From: Paramecium pentaurelia
Taxonomy: Eukaryota > Ciliophora > Oligohymenophorea > Peniculida > Parameciidae
Direction: 5' to 3'
NCBI GenBank assembly: GCA_905183005.1
Contig: CAJJDO010000069.1
Coordinates: 200,961 to 264,960 of the forward strand
Length of the DNA stretch: 64,000 nt
The translations under genes and the position numbers were made by a program. Within the stretch, counting starts at the first letter, position 1. Each line of letters opens with the position of its first letter. This document shows, piece after piece, positions 49,232 to 61,248 of the stretch. Below the pieces are notes generated by a model, which saw only the letters and a list, made by a program, of their open reading frames with translations, made no database searches and was not told the origin of the DNA.

Positions 49232-51014
49232 ATGTCTTAAAAGGCTTATCAAAGTATAATGGATGCGAACATTTCTGCTACTTAATTATTATAAGAAGGT
49301 AAATAAGAATAAAATAAAAATTAGAAAAATATAATTAGGGATATTAAATATTAAGAAGAATAGAAACTACTTTGAAATAAGAAAAGGAAGCTCCTACTAT
49401 TCCATTATCATAAATTAATCATCTTCTCTCTGTAGTAACAAATAATATTGGTTGTTTTTATTATATGTAATTTTAATTCATTATAACATCAGGGTTGACA
49501 AATTTCAAGCAGCTGAAAAATATCTCAAATAATCTATTGAATATTTACAATTATCTATTCCAGATGAAACATTACTTATTACATTAATTAATTTAGTTAT
49601 TCTCTTTATTAAAAATGAGAAATATTCAGAAGCTAGTAGATATATAGAATAAAGCTTTACTGAATTAAATTAATTGCAAGATTAATAACTTAATCCAAAA
49701 ATTAGATTATTTTTAGGTGATCATTCTTCTATTATGACTTTACAATCATTAGAAGCCATATTATTATTTTATAGTGGATTAACATTTTATGAATTAGGAT
49801 AATCAAATAATGCTCTCTAAGCTTGGAAAAAAGTACTTGATATTTTACAATCAAATACAAAATCACCTTATTATATATTAACTAAATCAAAAATTCAAAA
49901 TTTAGAGATTGAAAATGTAGCTAAAAATAATAAAGGAAATTTATATTCTAGTAGATCACATCTTAAGTCAGATAGAATCAATAAAATTTTAGAATAATAT
50001 TCTAAAGATAATGAAAAATAAAATTAATAAAGTTTTCGTTTATTAAGTTAAAAAATAAAAAAAAAAGTAAATTTAATAATATAAAAAGATAGGTAATGAT
50101 ATTAGTGAGTATCAATAACCAAAATGGTAAAATAAAATTGAACATAATGAAAAGAAAATTGAAATTAATAATTATTTTACTGATTAAAAGAAAATATAAG
50201 TATAAATTAATGTGAAAGATCTTTTGCATTAAAAATCTATTACTTAAAGAGATAAAAATAGAGATATACCTCTCAGTTCTCATACTTCTAGTGTCAATTA
50301 ATAAATTAATAAAGCATTAAAAAAGAGACCAACATAACATATTGAAATTATTGAAAAGTTAAATAAAACACACAATGAAATCTATAAAAGTTATTTAGCA
50401 CAAAGAAGTAACAATGGAAGTAAAACTTAACGTGGAGATTCAAGTATTTATTTAATTTCTAAAATTTAGATATTGATATTAGAATTAAAGTCAATGATAA
50501 AAGTTCTCATTCTTAAAATACTATTCAAAATAATAAAAGTCATGATAAAAAGTCTGTTGATCTTAGAGAATCCCCTGAATTATGTGGAAGTCCTTAATAA
50601 TTTTTTAATATGCTTTCATCTACATAAAGTGTAATTAAAAGTCAATTGATGAGATCAGGTAGTTAAGGAAGTGTATCTTAAACATCTCCTTTTAGATTAG
50701 CTTAGAGTTAAGGGGATCAACCAAAAAATACATCTAAATTACCTTTTGATTATGCAAAAACTCATCGACCTATGGTTGATACTTATGACAAAGCAATAAA
50801 AGAATTATATTAAAATTAATATATTCAAATTGAGAACAAAAAGTTCAATAAGATTTATGATTTAGCTCAAAGTGTTAAAAATAGAATATCCAATATTAAT
50901 AGAATGCTAATCCAATAAGAAAAAAATCAATAAGTCCTTTAAAAGAAATTTTAATAAGAGTTTAATTAATCTTAAGATGAAGATAGTTGTGAGACCATCA
51001 TAATCATGGACTGA
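49232..51014 (+). CDS. TPR-like protein with long polar C-terminus
   Basis: 560 residues. The first ~230 contain TPR-like helical pairs: LLQEEKYNQGYQILRRIETT, NNIGCFYYMVDKFQAAEKYL, NEKYSEASRYIEQSF and LTFYELGQSNNALQAWKKVL. The remaining half is Ser/Asn/Gln/Lys-rich with short helices and an acidic end. Introns: 49299-49324, 49467-49492, 50067-50088 and 50444-50469. Related in style to the TPR protein at 42004-44315. Likely a scaffold; no catalytic motif. Confidence 0.78.
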
Positions 51015-51076
51015 ATCAAATAGTATATAATCACTATTAAAAAAAAAATAAAAATTTATATCAAATTTTTTATTTC

Positions 51077-53116
51077 ATGGATTAAACTATTGTTATGAAT
51101 AACAACAGCAATTATCCTGGTTAGCACATCAAAGAAGATTTATAAAATTTAGACCTTGACTACAAATAACCAAGATTAAACTAAGATAATCAATATTCAA
51201 TATATTTCTTGATTTTTCAATCAATTGTTATCTTTATATCTTTTTTGAGTGTTGCTATTGGTAACTCAAAATAATTAGGATTTCCATTTGATTCAAATGG
51301 TATATATAATGCATTCTACATTACGAGGTAATATATGTGGATAAAGTGTTGGCCTAGAATAATACAAATATATATATTTTAGTAATCCTGCAAATGATAA
51401 ATCTTTATATTTAACAGTTTGTGTAAAAGAATGTCCAATATAAGAGAATGAAAATGAAGTAGATGGTTTAAAAAAATAAATATATATTAGAGCTGCTTGA
51501 GTTATAATGTATGCCAAATCAATTAATTAAAACTTGCTAAAATAATCAATTAATTGGTGATAATGACTTTAGTTTGATATATTATGATTCTCTTAAATTC
51601 ATAAATGTATGTCTGCCAACAAAGTCAAGCTATTTCAAAAATGTTTTAATTGGATTAGAATCTCATAGAATCGTTAGGTTTTTTCAAGATCTTAAGAATG
51701 GTTTTTTATTAATATTATGCACATTTCTATTTTGTACATTAATTAAGTATAAATAAATAATCATATGATAGTTAAATAGTTTATATTTTATTGATAAATT
51801 TATAATAGAAAACAATTTGGATTATTTAAGTAACATTAATATTGGTGCTAATTTTATTAACTTTTATTTTTATCAATTATTATATGTTATAATTGAAATT
51901 GTAATAATTAAATAGCAATTCAATAAAATTAACACTTTCAGAAATGATTAGCATAGTATAAATTAATAATTCAAATTTCACTATTATCTTCTCACCATTA
52001 ATTTTAGGTTTATTTTTTGCTTTACTTGCAATATATTATACTTTTGATTTAATTTATAACTATAAAAAATATTAGACCATTGGATTAAAGATTACAATTG
52101 TCAATTATTTTTATGATTATAAATCCCAAGTTTAACAAAACTGCCATATTAATAAGTAATCAATTTTTACTTATTTTTATTTAATACCCATAGCTTTTGG
52201 AGTTATAATTGCAGTAATCTTTTTTATTTGGGTATTAATTGCTAAGTAATTAAAACAATTAAAATTAGTAATATTTTGACTATTGGAAATGTGACAACAT
52301 ATAGATATCCTTTTAATACTTTTTAATTAAATTTACTTGCTTATATATTTGGAATTATTCATATATTAGACCTATTTCTAATTCTTTTAGTAATTTCAGG
52401 TATTAGTAAATTTCTGATAATTGGCATTATTTTAGAATAGTATAGTTTTTTTATTAGAGAAAAATTAAATAATTTAAAATTTAAAAAAGATAAATCAATT
52501 AAGAAAATTCTTTTATTTTTTCTTTTCAACAAATTAGGAATAATAATGTTAGGTGAATTTTTGATATTTTTTCTAAAGATACCAAAAATGATAATTAAGA
52601 TATATTTATGGTTAATTATGATCAAAAATCCAAATTACAAAGTTTCAAATCTGGCATCAAATATTTTATCAATAAATGAAAGAGCTTACATACTATCATT
52701 TATAAGACCTGATGGTTTTTTGTTAAATGCAAAGTGTTAATATTTATTTGACAAAAAATTAATGTAACAAACATAAATTTAATAATAATATGGTAAATTG
52801 TTTACTAATTCATGTTGTCTAACTATCTCAAGTTTATGCTTGTCATTTACATATTTACTCTTGATTATTACTAGAACAACCATTATTATTCAAGATCCAA
52901 TTAACTTTTTATTGTTTTCATTCTTATCTTCCTATTATGTAAATTATATTTAATATTTAGATTACAAAATTCTATTCTCAAATTTATGGAAATACAATTG
53001 ATAATCTAACAATATTATTATATAGAGATGTTACAGCTGATGGTAAAATTGTGGGAAAAAGCATTAAAAAACCTATAAGGCTTCTAAAAGAAACAGAAAT
53101 AAAGTTCGATGAATGA
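51077..53116 (+). CDS. divergent SLC44/CTL-like membrane protein
   Basis: 638 residues. An N-terminal cytosolic part, TM1 (YFLIFQSIVIFISFLSVAI), an ectodomain with DSNGNICGQSVG and a YIYFSNPAND block, Cys-containing CVKECPIQ (cf. CVKECPLY in the other copy) and several later TMs. A C-terminal block resembles the CTL core (GEFLIFFLKIPKMIIK, FLLNAKCQYLFD). The usual CDT-x-LLCF end is not seen, and several helices are weakly conserved. Introns: 51300-51327, 51466-51490, 51747-51771, 52246-52268 and 52939-52960. The first intron sits at the same codon position as intron 2 of the gene at 39191-41310, supporting common descent. Confidence 0.8.
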
Positions 53117-53224
53117 TTATAATATGATCTTCTGAATAATTTTATAAATATCTTAAGATTAATGATTCTAATAAAAGAGAATAATTGAATGTAAACTCTT
53201 TCTATCATCCTAATAATTAATTTA

Positions 53225-53950
53225 ATGAATTAACGATAAGAAATAAGTGCCAAAGAAAATAGTGCAGATTTTTCAACTACTTTATAAGAGTGTAGAAATG
53301 GTAATGCAGCTGATCATTAACTATCAAAAAAAGAATAATTTTCACTTAATTGCACTAAACATTAAGACATTATGATATATAAAAAGAGATATCAAATTGG
53401 TGATAGTGTATTAATAAAGACAACTAATCAAATAGAATAGATTGGTTTAATTTAAAATTTTTATGGTTATTAACAAGATGATAAAACAATAGTTCCTTTA
53501 GTTGAAGTTTAATGGTAAATATAAGTTGTTTGATTCTAGGTATTGTACTTATTAAGATCTTGCAGACTCAATTGATAAAGACTCTTTTTCTGAATGTGAA
53601 TTATTCTTAACTGAGTAAACTACAATCCTATTTATTGATTGTATATAGTCAAAGTGCTTTGTAATGAATATTGATGAATTTGAAAACACTGGAACTTCAA
53701 ATGCCTATTTTACTAGAGCCAAATACAATACTATAACTAAATAATTGGAACCACCTATTACATAATGGAAAAAGGTATGTATTTGTGAATAACCTTAAAA
53801 TCCTGTAAAAAATTATATTTTTAATATAAGGATTTATTGTATATTCAATGTGATTAATGTAATAAATGGTTTCATTTATCATGTATGGGATTAACATAGG
53901 AATAAGCTAATTAAATGGAATAATATAGTTGTAAAATATGTAAAAAATGA
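53225..53950 (+). CDS. BAH-PHD chromatin reader
   Basis: 224 residues. A BAH-like domain (~55-165: IGDSVLIKTTNQIEQIGLIQ, VPLVEVQWYCTYQDL, CFVMNIDEF) is followed by a complete PHD finger (~175-222): C-x-C (VCICEQPQNP), C-x2-C (CDQCNKWFHLSCMG) and C-x2-C (YSCKICKK). WFHLSC carries the zinc-binding His and the aromatic expected in H3-tail binding. BAH-PHD proteins read histone methylation, e.g. plant EBS/SHL. Introns: 53515-53539 (25 nt) and 53805-53830 (26 nt). The part after 53546 is duplicated at 54680-55084. The stop is 14 nt from that of the converging gene (seen intact in the second copy). Confidence 0.92.
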
Positions 53951-54678
53951 GTGTTTATTATTAATCATATTATAAACTTATTCATTAATTTATTTGCATT
54001 CACATTATTTATAATAGATTTAATTTAATCCATTTTTTTAATTGCATTGATTACTTTTATTGGATTGCTTTTCTAATTTTATAATAAATTCTTTTAAATA
54101 GAAATACTTTCTCCATATAATGAATTTAATTTGGCTAAATTTATTAAAATAATTTATATACCTTCAGTTTCACTAATTATTGATTCATCTATAAATAATT
54201 AATTATCTATTTCATCTGGATTCTTTTAATTTCTTCTTAGAATTTATTTCATGGATATTTAGGGTCTCTAAAAATATTCCTTTGTATTCTCAAGTCTATC
54301 ACTTGTTAAACTTATTGATTTATTATAAATGTTATATTACTTATAATTCTCTAAATTTCCTAAATCATCAGTTAATTTTGATATTTATTAAGAAGGCATA
54401 TGTGGAATTTAATTCAAAATATAATCAGAAGAGGCTCTAAAAGACTATATTCATAAAATTTAAAATGATTTAGTACTTTAAGATAATTACTGTAAATTAG
54501 CTATTATGATGCATTCTGTTATTTCAATTAGGAAATTTTAAAGCCTATTTGATTATCAGATTGTTATCTAAGATTTTATTAATTAAGTACTTAATTATTG
54601 CAATCTATTTTGATCTTATCTTAATTTTATTGTTAAATTCTTGTATTCATCAAATTATATAAATACTTTATTAATTAT
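53546..54678 (+). repeat. direct repeat, copy 1 (1,133 bp)
   Basis: Appears identical to 54680-55812 (offset 1,134 including the N). It contains most of the BAH-PHD gene and the 3' part of the next minus-strand gene. Confidence 0.93.
53965..54678 (-). pseudogene. truncated copy of the coiled-coil gene at 55099-56304
   Basis: Holds the C-terminal part of the gene that is complete at 55099-56304 and stops at the N. It is probably not a separate gene but the first copy of an unmerged assembly overlap. Confidence 0.7.
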
Positions 54679-54679
54679 N
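54679..54679. other. ambiguous base (N), assembly junction
   Basis: The only N in the window, lying exactly between the two identical 1,133-bp units. Confidence 0.95.
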
Positions 54680-55084
54680 TACTTATTAAGATCTTGCAGA
54701 CTCAATTGATAAAGACTCTTTTTCTGAATGTGAATTATTCTTAACTGAGTAAACTACAATCCTATTTATTGATTGTATATAGTCAAAGTGCTTTGTAATG
54801 AATATTGATGAATTTGAAAACACTGGAACTTCAAATGCCTATTTTACTAGAGCCAAATACAATACTATAACTAAATAATTGGAACCACCTATTACATAAT
54901 GGAAAAAGGTATGTATTTGTGAATAACCTTAAAATCCTGTAAAAAATTATATTTTTAATATAAGGATTTATTGTATATTCAATGTGATTAATGTAATAAA
55001 TGGTTTCATTTATCATGTATGGGATTAACATAGGAATAAGCTAATTAAATGGAATAATATAGTTGTAAAATATGTAAAAAATGA
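54680..55084 (+). pseudogene. 5'-truncated second copy of the BAH-PHD gene
   Basis: Carries BAH-PHD codons from the start of exon 2 to the TGA, without exon 1 or an ATG. As with its partner fragment, this is best explained by duplicated contig ends. Confidence 0.7.
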
Positions 55085-55812
55085 GTGTTTATTATTAATC
55101 ATATTATAAACTTATTCATTAATTTATTTGCATTCACATTATTTATAATAGATTTAATTTAATCCATTTTTTTAATTGCATTGATTACTTTTATTGGATT
55201 GCTTTTCTAATTTTATAATAAATTCTTTTAAATAGAAATACTTTCTCCATATAATGAATTTAATTTGGCTAAATTTATTAAAATAATTTATATACCTTCA
55301 GTTTCACTAATTATTGATTCATCTATAAATAATTAATTATCTATTTCATCTGGATTCTTTTAATTTCTTCTTAGAATTTATTTCATGGATATTTAGGGTC
55401 TCTAAAAATATTCCTTTGTATTCTCAAGTCTATCACTTGTTAAACTTATTGATTTATTATAAATGTTATATTACTTATAATTCTCTAAATTTCCTAAATC
55501 ATCAGTTAATTTTGATATTTATTAAGAAGGCATATGTGGAATTTAATTCAAAATATAATCAGAAGAGGCTCTAAAAGACTATATTCATAAAATTTAAAAT
55601 GATTTAGTACTTTAAGATAATTACTGTAAATTAGCTATTATGATGCATTCTGTTATTTCAATTAGGAAATTTTAAAGCCTATTTGATTATCAGATTGTTA
55701 TCTAAGATTTTATTAATTAAGTACTTAATTATTGCAATCTATTTTGATCTTATCTTAATTTTATTGTTAAATTCTTGTATTCATCAAATTATATAAATAC
55801 TTTATTAATTAT
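54680..55812 (+). repeat. direct repeat, copy 2 (1,133 bp)
   Basis: Second copy of 53546-54678. It ends at 55812, just past the codon region where the minus-strand gene continues into unique sequence. Confidence 0.93.
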
Positions 55813-56304
55813 TAGATTCTATATCATTTGATATATTTCTACTTTTTATCCTGTCTCTAAATGTTGCCAATATTAAGTTTAAATGATTGAGTCTCTTTTC
55901 CTTTTAATATTATAATGTTAATTTTTGATTATCCTTTTTGGAAAATGGTTCATCCTCATAATTATGATCAACTTCTTTAATGAAATGTTTAATTTCATTA
56001 TAATCTATATAATTTTTTATATCAGAACTTGTCTTCCTACTTAAAGATGGCTAATTAAAATTACTATTAAATTTACTCTTATATGACATGAATTTGTATT
56101 TCTTTACTTTTCAATTGCAATATAAGGTTTAGAATCAGTAACATCTTCAGTGACTTTATTAATTTTTATCCATAATTTTTTGTTTGTACTTTATCTTTAG
56201 GTGTATTAAGAATATCCTCTGTTTAATTATGAAGTATCTATACGACTAGTTGGTCTGTTAGTAGTTAAAGCTGACTCAGAAGTTAGTTTATTTGATTTAA
56301 GCAT
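55099..56304 (-). CDS. helical protein, unknown, intact across the repeat edge
   Basis: 365 residues. The N-terminal ~75 are Ser/Thr/Asn-rich; the middle is helical (DYNEIKHFIKEVDHN, EKRLNHLNLILATFRDRIK, KISQLKQQNASQQLIYSNYL). The C-terminus contains SDYILNQIPHMPSQQ and DEIDNQLFIDESIISETEG. Introns: 56051-56076 (26 nt), 55774-55800 (27 nt with an in-frame TGA), 55702-55724 (23) and 55579-55610 (32). If the 27-nt intron were ignored, two ORFs overlapping by one base would result; one spliced gene is more plausible. No family recognised. Confidence 0.6.
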
Positions 56305-56320
56305 ATAAATAAAATAAAAT

Positions 56321-58296
56321 TCATAAATAGTAATTCCTCTTCACTAAATATGGTTTATTCTGATTGCTTTAGTTGCTCAACATACTGTTTTTTTGATTGC
56401 TATCAAAATACTCATTTGAAAAGTATTTACTATGTTGCACCATATTAGTTGGAGTTTGATTGGTTGAGAAATTTAACTATGTGTTATTAATTTAATTTGA
56501 AGTATTAAGTTAAATTTTATTACATCCAAGATTTCTATTTACTAAAGTTTCTAGATGATCAAGAGATACTAATATAGTATTGGCTGAGATCTCATTTACT
56601 TAAATCTTACTTAAATCTAAAACTTATAATTTAACAAATATTTCTTCTATCTTCTTCTAAATTTTAATTAATTAGTTATTAAAATCAGTAATTATACTAA
56701 AATAAAAATAATGATTTACTTTTCATAATATTCCACATCTGCTTAAATTTTAATTTATAATGTATTATATTTTTATTATATTTGATTAAGATTTTACAAT
56801 TCATCAATTTATCTAAAGTATTAAGTATTTAAATCTTAATTTATTTAATTTTGATCAATTACTTATTATTATATTAATTCCATTTATTCTACTTATTCCT
56901 ATCTTTCTTATTAAAGTCTTTCAATTTTCTAATTTAAATCTTAAATTTCCCTATTAAGATGTGTTTCTTTCTCTATGAGACAATTATTTTATTAAATAAT
57001 TTCTTAATGTTATTATGTGATTATAATTAATTATTTATTCTATTATTCAATCTATTATAATTAATTACTCAATTTCTCTTAATACTCTCCTAATTTTTAA
57101 TGTAATATCAATTACTATTAAAAATCTTATAAAGTTTATTTATTTATTCGAATCATCTAATCTAAACCCTATTATTACTTTTATATAATATTTGTATTTC
57201 TTGATGATTTTAAATTACTATCAAACTCACAAACACTATGATTATCTTACATCTATGTAAATTAAATTTAACTTTATTTATCATCAGATTATCTAATTAT
57301 CATTTATATTTATGATGCACTATCATTAAATTTTCTACTTAAATCTTTATTTTATTATTCATAATCTTATAATTATCTTTGTAATATAGTAATTTATGAT
57401 TAATATTTCATTATTTCATCTTATAATAAACTTTTATTCTTATTTTATATCTCACTAATTTCTTTAATAAAATCCTCTTTATCCATTAATTCAATGTTGT
57501 ATTATTCTATTTATTTTTATAATTATAAAATCATAATTTTCATTTCTTTCTACTTTAAATCTTTTTAATCATTTTACTATTTTAATTGTTCAGCAATATC
57601 TTTCTATTTATCAACATAATCTAATAAAGATTCCTTTTCTTATTCTAATTAATTGATTGTTTAATTAGCTAATGTTAATTTTGAAATTGCTTATTCTATT
57701 GATTTACTTAATTCTTGATTCTATTTCTGATATTCAGTAAGATCAATATATTCATTAGGTTTATTTTCATAATTTTAAATTATTCCTTATAATTATTAGA
57801 TCTAATTTTCATAATATTCTTTCTATCTTTTTAATTCTATATAAAAATCAACACATTTTCCATTATTTTATTTGATAACAAAAACTCCACAATTAAACAA
57901 TTTTTTTTCCAATTCCAATTTTAATAAATTATTGTAAATCATTAATTATTCATAACTCTAGTGTTCACTTTCATTTGATTAATTATGATTACTATGATGT
58001 GTTGATTGAGTTGACTATAATGGAGCATATTATTATTTCAATTTATTTAAATATGAATTAGGTTAACTAGGTGATTTCTTTTTAGTATAATTATTAGGTG
58101 GTAGGCTACTATTATGATATTTGTTAATAAAATTTGAATCTTATTGAAATTACTTAGTGCTCATATTAACTACTTAATTCTAATTATATGGAGCAAAAGT
58201 ATATTCTCTATGTGAATAATGAATACTTGATGGTTTTTATTGTTAAGATTAGACATCTATTTGTTAACCATAATTGTCAATATAATTTAAATTCAT
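56321..58296 (-). CDS. long coiled-coil protein
   Basis: 650 residues. The first ~130 are Ser/Asn/Gln-rich with PSQPNS and THHSNHNQS stretches. A compact FNCGVFVIKQNNGKCVDFY segment (~150-170) precedes a coiled coil from ~170 to 560, rich in Gln, Glu, Lys, Ile and Leu. The tail is polar. One intron near the 3' end, 56697-56719 (23 nt). It sits 16 nt from the next gene downstream and 18 nt from the small gene upstream, all on the minus strand. Probably a structural (basal body or cortical) protein; inference only. Confidence 0.78.
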
Positions 58297-58314
58297 TAAT
58301 ATTTTTATATTAAC

Positions 58315-58524
58315 TCAAATATCATCATAAGCATTCTTGATCCCCTCTTTGAAAGTACCAAATAATGTTGAAAATGATTTATCAGTCTTGTTTAATTCAT
58401 CTCTTAAAGGTAAGAATAGTTTATGATGCAAAGAAAAGTAATATGCTTAATCTAAGTTAATTGCAAAATAAAATCCTGCTGTAAATCCAATTAATAAGTA
58501 TCCAACTTACAATCTATTTATCAT
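58315..58524 (-). CDS. small membrane-associated protein, 69 residues
   Basis: One exon. An N-terminal TM helix (LQVGYLLIGFTAGFYFAINL, ~5-24) is followed by a hydrophilic helical tail (LRDELNKTDKSFSTLFGTFK). Good ATG and TGA, no overlap with neighbours. The size and position of the membrane anchor resemble small organellar or tail-anchored proteins; family unknown. Confidence 0.6.
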
Positions 58525-58674
58525 TAATATATTTTTATTAAAATTAATAATGGTTTATAGAGTATTCTAAAATTGTATTATATGATTTAATAATTATACT
58601 TTTATTTTAATATTCATTTTATCATTTATATATTATTAATAGTATGAAATTATTAACTCATATATATATATATT

Positions 58675-60125
58675 TCATAGTTTTAAATCTAAAATACTAT
58701 TTTTTTGCTTCTAATCGTTTTTAAAATGTGCAGTTTCAGTAAACATAGTTAAATTATCATTCTCCTTATCTTATTATGATTTTCTTGTATTTTACAACTT
58801 AATTGATGATAATTATGATGATTAATTGAGGTTTTATCTTATTTTTGTCTCTGATTTTACCGAAATAACAGATTAATTCCTACTTTCTAATCTACTTTAT
58901 AAATTTCCTTATCTTAAATTAAGATTAGGTTTAAATGTTAACTCTTTATCATATTCTTATTGTATTAAATTTAGAGTTCGTTTCCTTTTATTTACATGAT
59001 TTTTCATTCTTTCATAAAGAGACTCATTTGTTCCAATATTTTTAGGATTTGTCTTTTATCTTTTTTAACTGTCATCCAATCCTGTTTATTTAGATTTAGA
59101 TGATAACATATATAATCTATCAAAGGCAGGTTAAGAACTAGGAGAAAAATTAGTATGAGTATTAATTTTAGGTTTAAATGTACAACTTTCTAATTCTTTT
59201 GTTTCTGATTCAAGTTTTTAAAAGGCTTTTATTTATTATTTCTCAGCTGATTCATTATGTAATCTCACAAAAACTAATTAAGTTGTTATTATTTATTACT
59301 ATCGTCACCACTTCTATTCAATTATCTTTAGGATATTTATGGCCTAAAACTACATTACTAAAGTTCTCTTTCTTCTCTAGTTGGAGCTAAACTTAATTTC
59401 ATATTATTTCTATTTATCGATTCTTAATATAATCTATCAAAGATTTATTCTATAGGTTAATAATTAGAAATTGATGATTATTTATTAATCTAAGGTGTAA
59501 ATGTACATTAAACAATTTCTTATTTTTGTTTTACTTCTGAAAAATCATTTTTACAAGCAAGTTGACTTTTATATAAACGATCAAAAACTTCAGTGTCATT
59601 ATTACCAAGTCTTTCTGCTGATATTTAAGGTTTAAACGTACAATCTCTTAATTCTTATTTACATTTCTCTTGTTCAAATTATTCTCTATGTCAGTTAGTA
59701 TAATTTTACTTTTTTACTTTCTAAGCTATTCCATCTTAATATAATCTCTCACATGTATCATTAAAACCCATTTAACTAAGTTTGAATTTATCTACAGGAG
59801 ATTAATATTAAAGCTATTGTTAACTTAATGACTTTTATGAATTTCTCAATTACTAGGGACTATTTAATATTTTTTAAGAATTCAATATTCTAAATGGTTT
59901 TTATAAAGCTAGTTTTGTTAATATCTTAATTAAGGATGTTGGATTTTATTTTTGCTTTAATTTTAATTTCCAACAATCATATATTCTGTTGGCCATATCA
60001 AATGAATCTGAAGCTGTGAGATTTTTCAAATAATCTGATAATTAAAACATCATATTGTTAGTTGATATTTATTAATTATTAGTAATAATGCCAGTATCAA
60101 CTAAATAATCGATAAATTTTGCCAT
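58675..60125 (-). CDS. protein with repeated CTFKPxI / RLY motifs
   Basis: 466 residues. After a ~110-residue helical N-terminus the sequence repeats a short unit every ~60-70 residues: CERLYQDG, CTFKPQIS, FDRLYKSQ, CTFTPQIN, FDRLYQES, CSFRPQIS, FVRLHNES, CTFKPKIN, FDRLYMLS and LTFKPNLN. This F-(K/R/T)-P-x-I plus RLY pattern recurs in protist flagellar and cytoskeletal proteins (recalled, not searched). Introns: 59686-59709 (24 nt with an in-frame TGA) and 59274-59299 (26 nt). It starts 20 nt after the stop of the upstream same-strand gene. Confidence 0.75.
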
Positions 60126-60145
60126 TTTTTTAATTAAATTTATAA

Positions 60146-61248
60146 TCATTATTTTAATCTATTAATAAAGCTTTGTCTTCGAAATTCTGTAAATAATTTT
60201 CTATCTCTTCTACCTTTTAAAAATCTAGCAATAACTTTGCATGCCATAAATTTCTCCATTTGATTCTCCCACTATTAATTATATTTTTGTTTATTCTCAG
60301 TCAACTTTTATATAATTTAATTAGCATAATGTTCTTTCTTATCTAATTCCTTAAATAAATATATTAAATTATTACTTCAATAATCTATTTTTATCTACTA
60401 AATTTTTCTTATAATTATTTTAATGTGAGTTTTGCTTAAGATAATTCATCCTACCTTTTAGTACTTACTTCTATCATAATTCTTTCCTTATCTTTAGTAT
60501 CTTACAATTCTTAAAACATCTTAGAAATATTTGTGTTATTCTACAACAAATACTTTTCAAGATCAGATCTCATATTCATTATTTCTTATTTTCTTTCTTT
60601 AGCATTTTTAGCCTTATATACTACTTTTTTGGATGTCTTTGTTAAACTTTCATTTGATTTAACTTTCTTATTATTATCTTAAACTTTCTCTAATTTTATT
60701 TAAGATTATTTTGTTTCAACTTCTTATTATTATGTTATTTAAATTTATTGAATTTCTTAATCCTTATTTATTACCTTACTTTCTTCATCAATTTCAAAGT
60801 TATCTTACTCATATACTTATTCATACTCCATTTTTTAAGTAGATATCTTTTAAGTTTACTTTTCCTATTCAAAATCATCATAATATTATTCTTCATCTAA
60901 ATGTGGAACTTATTCTATAACCAAATGATTTTAAAGCAATTCATTCATTCGTAATTATTATATATTATCCAATTTTTATTGTATTTCCTTTTATTATTAT
61001 TTTAATATGTCTTAGTTTTATTTAATTGAGGTTTCAATAATGTTAGTCTTTTATTACTTATATAGAAACTATTGTTAATTTGCCTTTTCAATAGATTCAT
61101 ACTTTTAAATATGAATTTTAGATGTAGGACTTTAAGAAATAAAGAAATTATTATCCAAATCCACATCATCATCATCCCAATCAAAAATACCTGCATTTTT
61201 AATATTATTTTATTTTTAATATTATTGTTTATTGTTATTATTGTCCAT
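60146..61248 (-). CDS. acidic then basic coiled-coil protein
   Basis: 358 residues. Asn/Gln-rich start, an acidic FDWDDDDVDLDNNFF stretch (~21-36), a Gln/Glu-rich helix, then Lys-rich helices (SNESLTKTSKKVVYKAKNAK region, ~195-225) and a coiled coil to the end. The last 40 residues (FMACKVIARFLKGRRDRKLF) resemble a degenerate IQ motif. One intron, 60350-60375 (26 nt). Possibly a ciliary or basal-body component; unproven. Confidence 0.68.

Noticed and set aside
54680..55084. A second functional BAH-PHD gene
   Set aside because: It has no first exon or ATG and is identical to the first copy next to an N; an assembly overlap explains it.
55782..55786. Stop/start overlap TGATG suggesting two translationally coupled genes
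   Set aside because: Re-initiation is not expected in a ciliate; a 27-nt consensus intron with an in-frame TGA removes the stop and gives one continuous gene.
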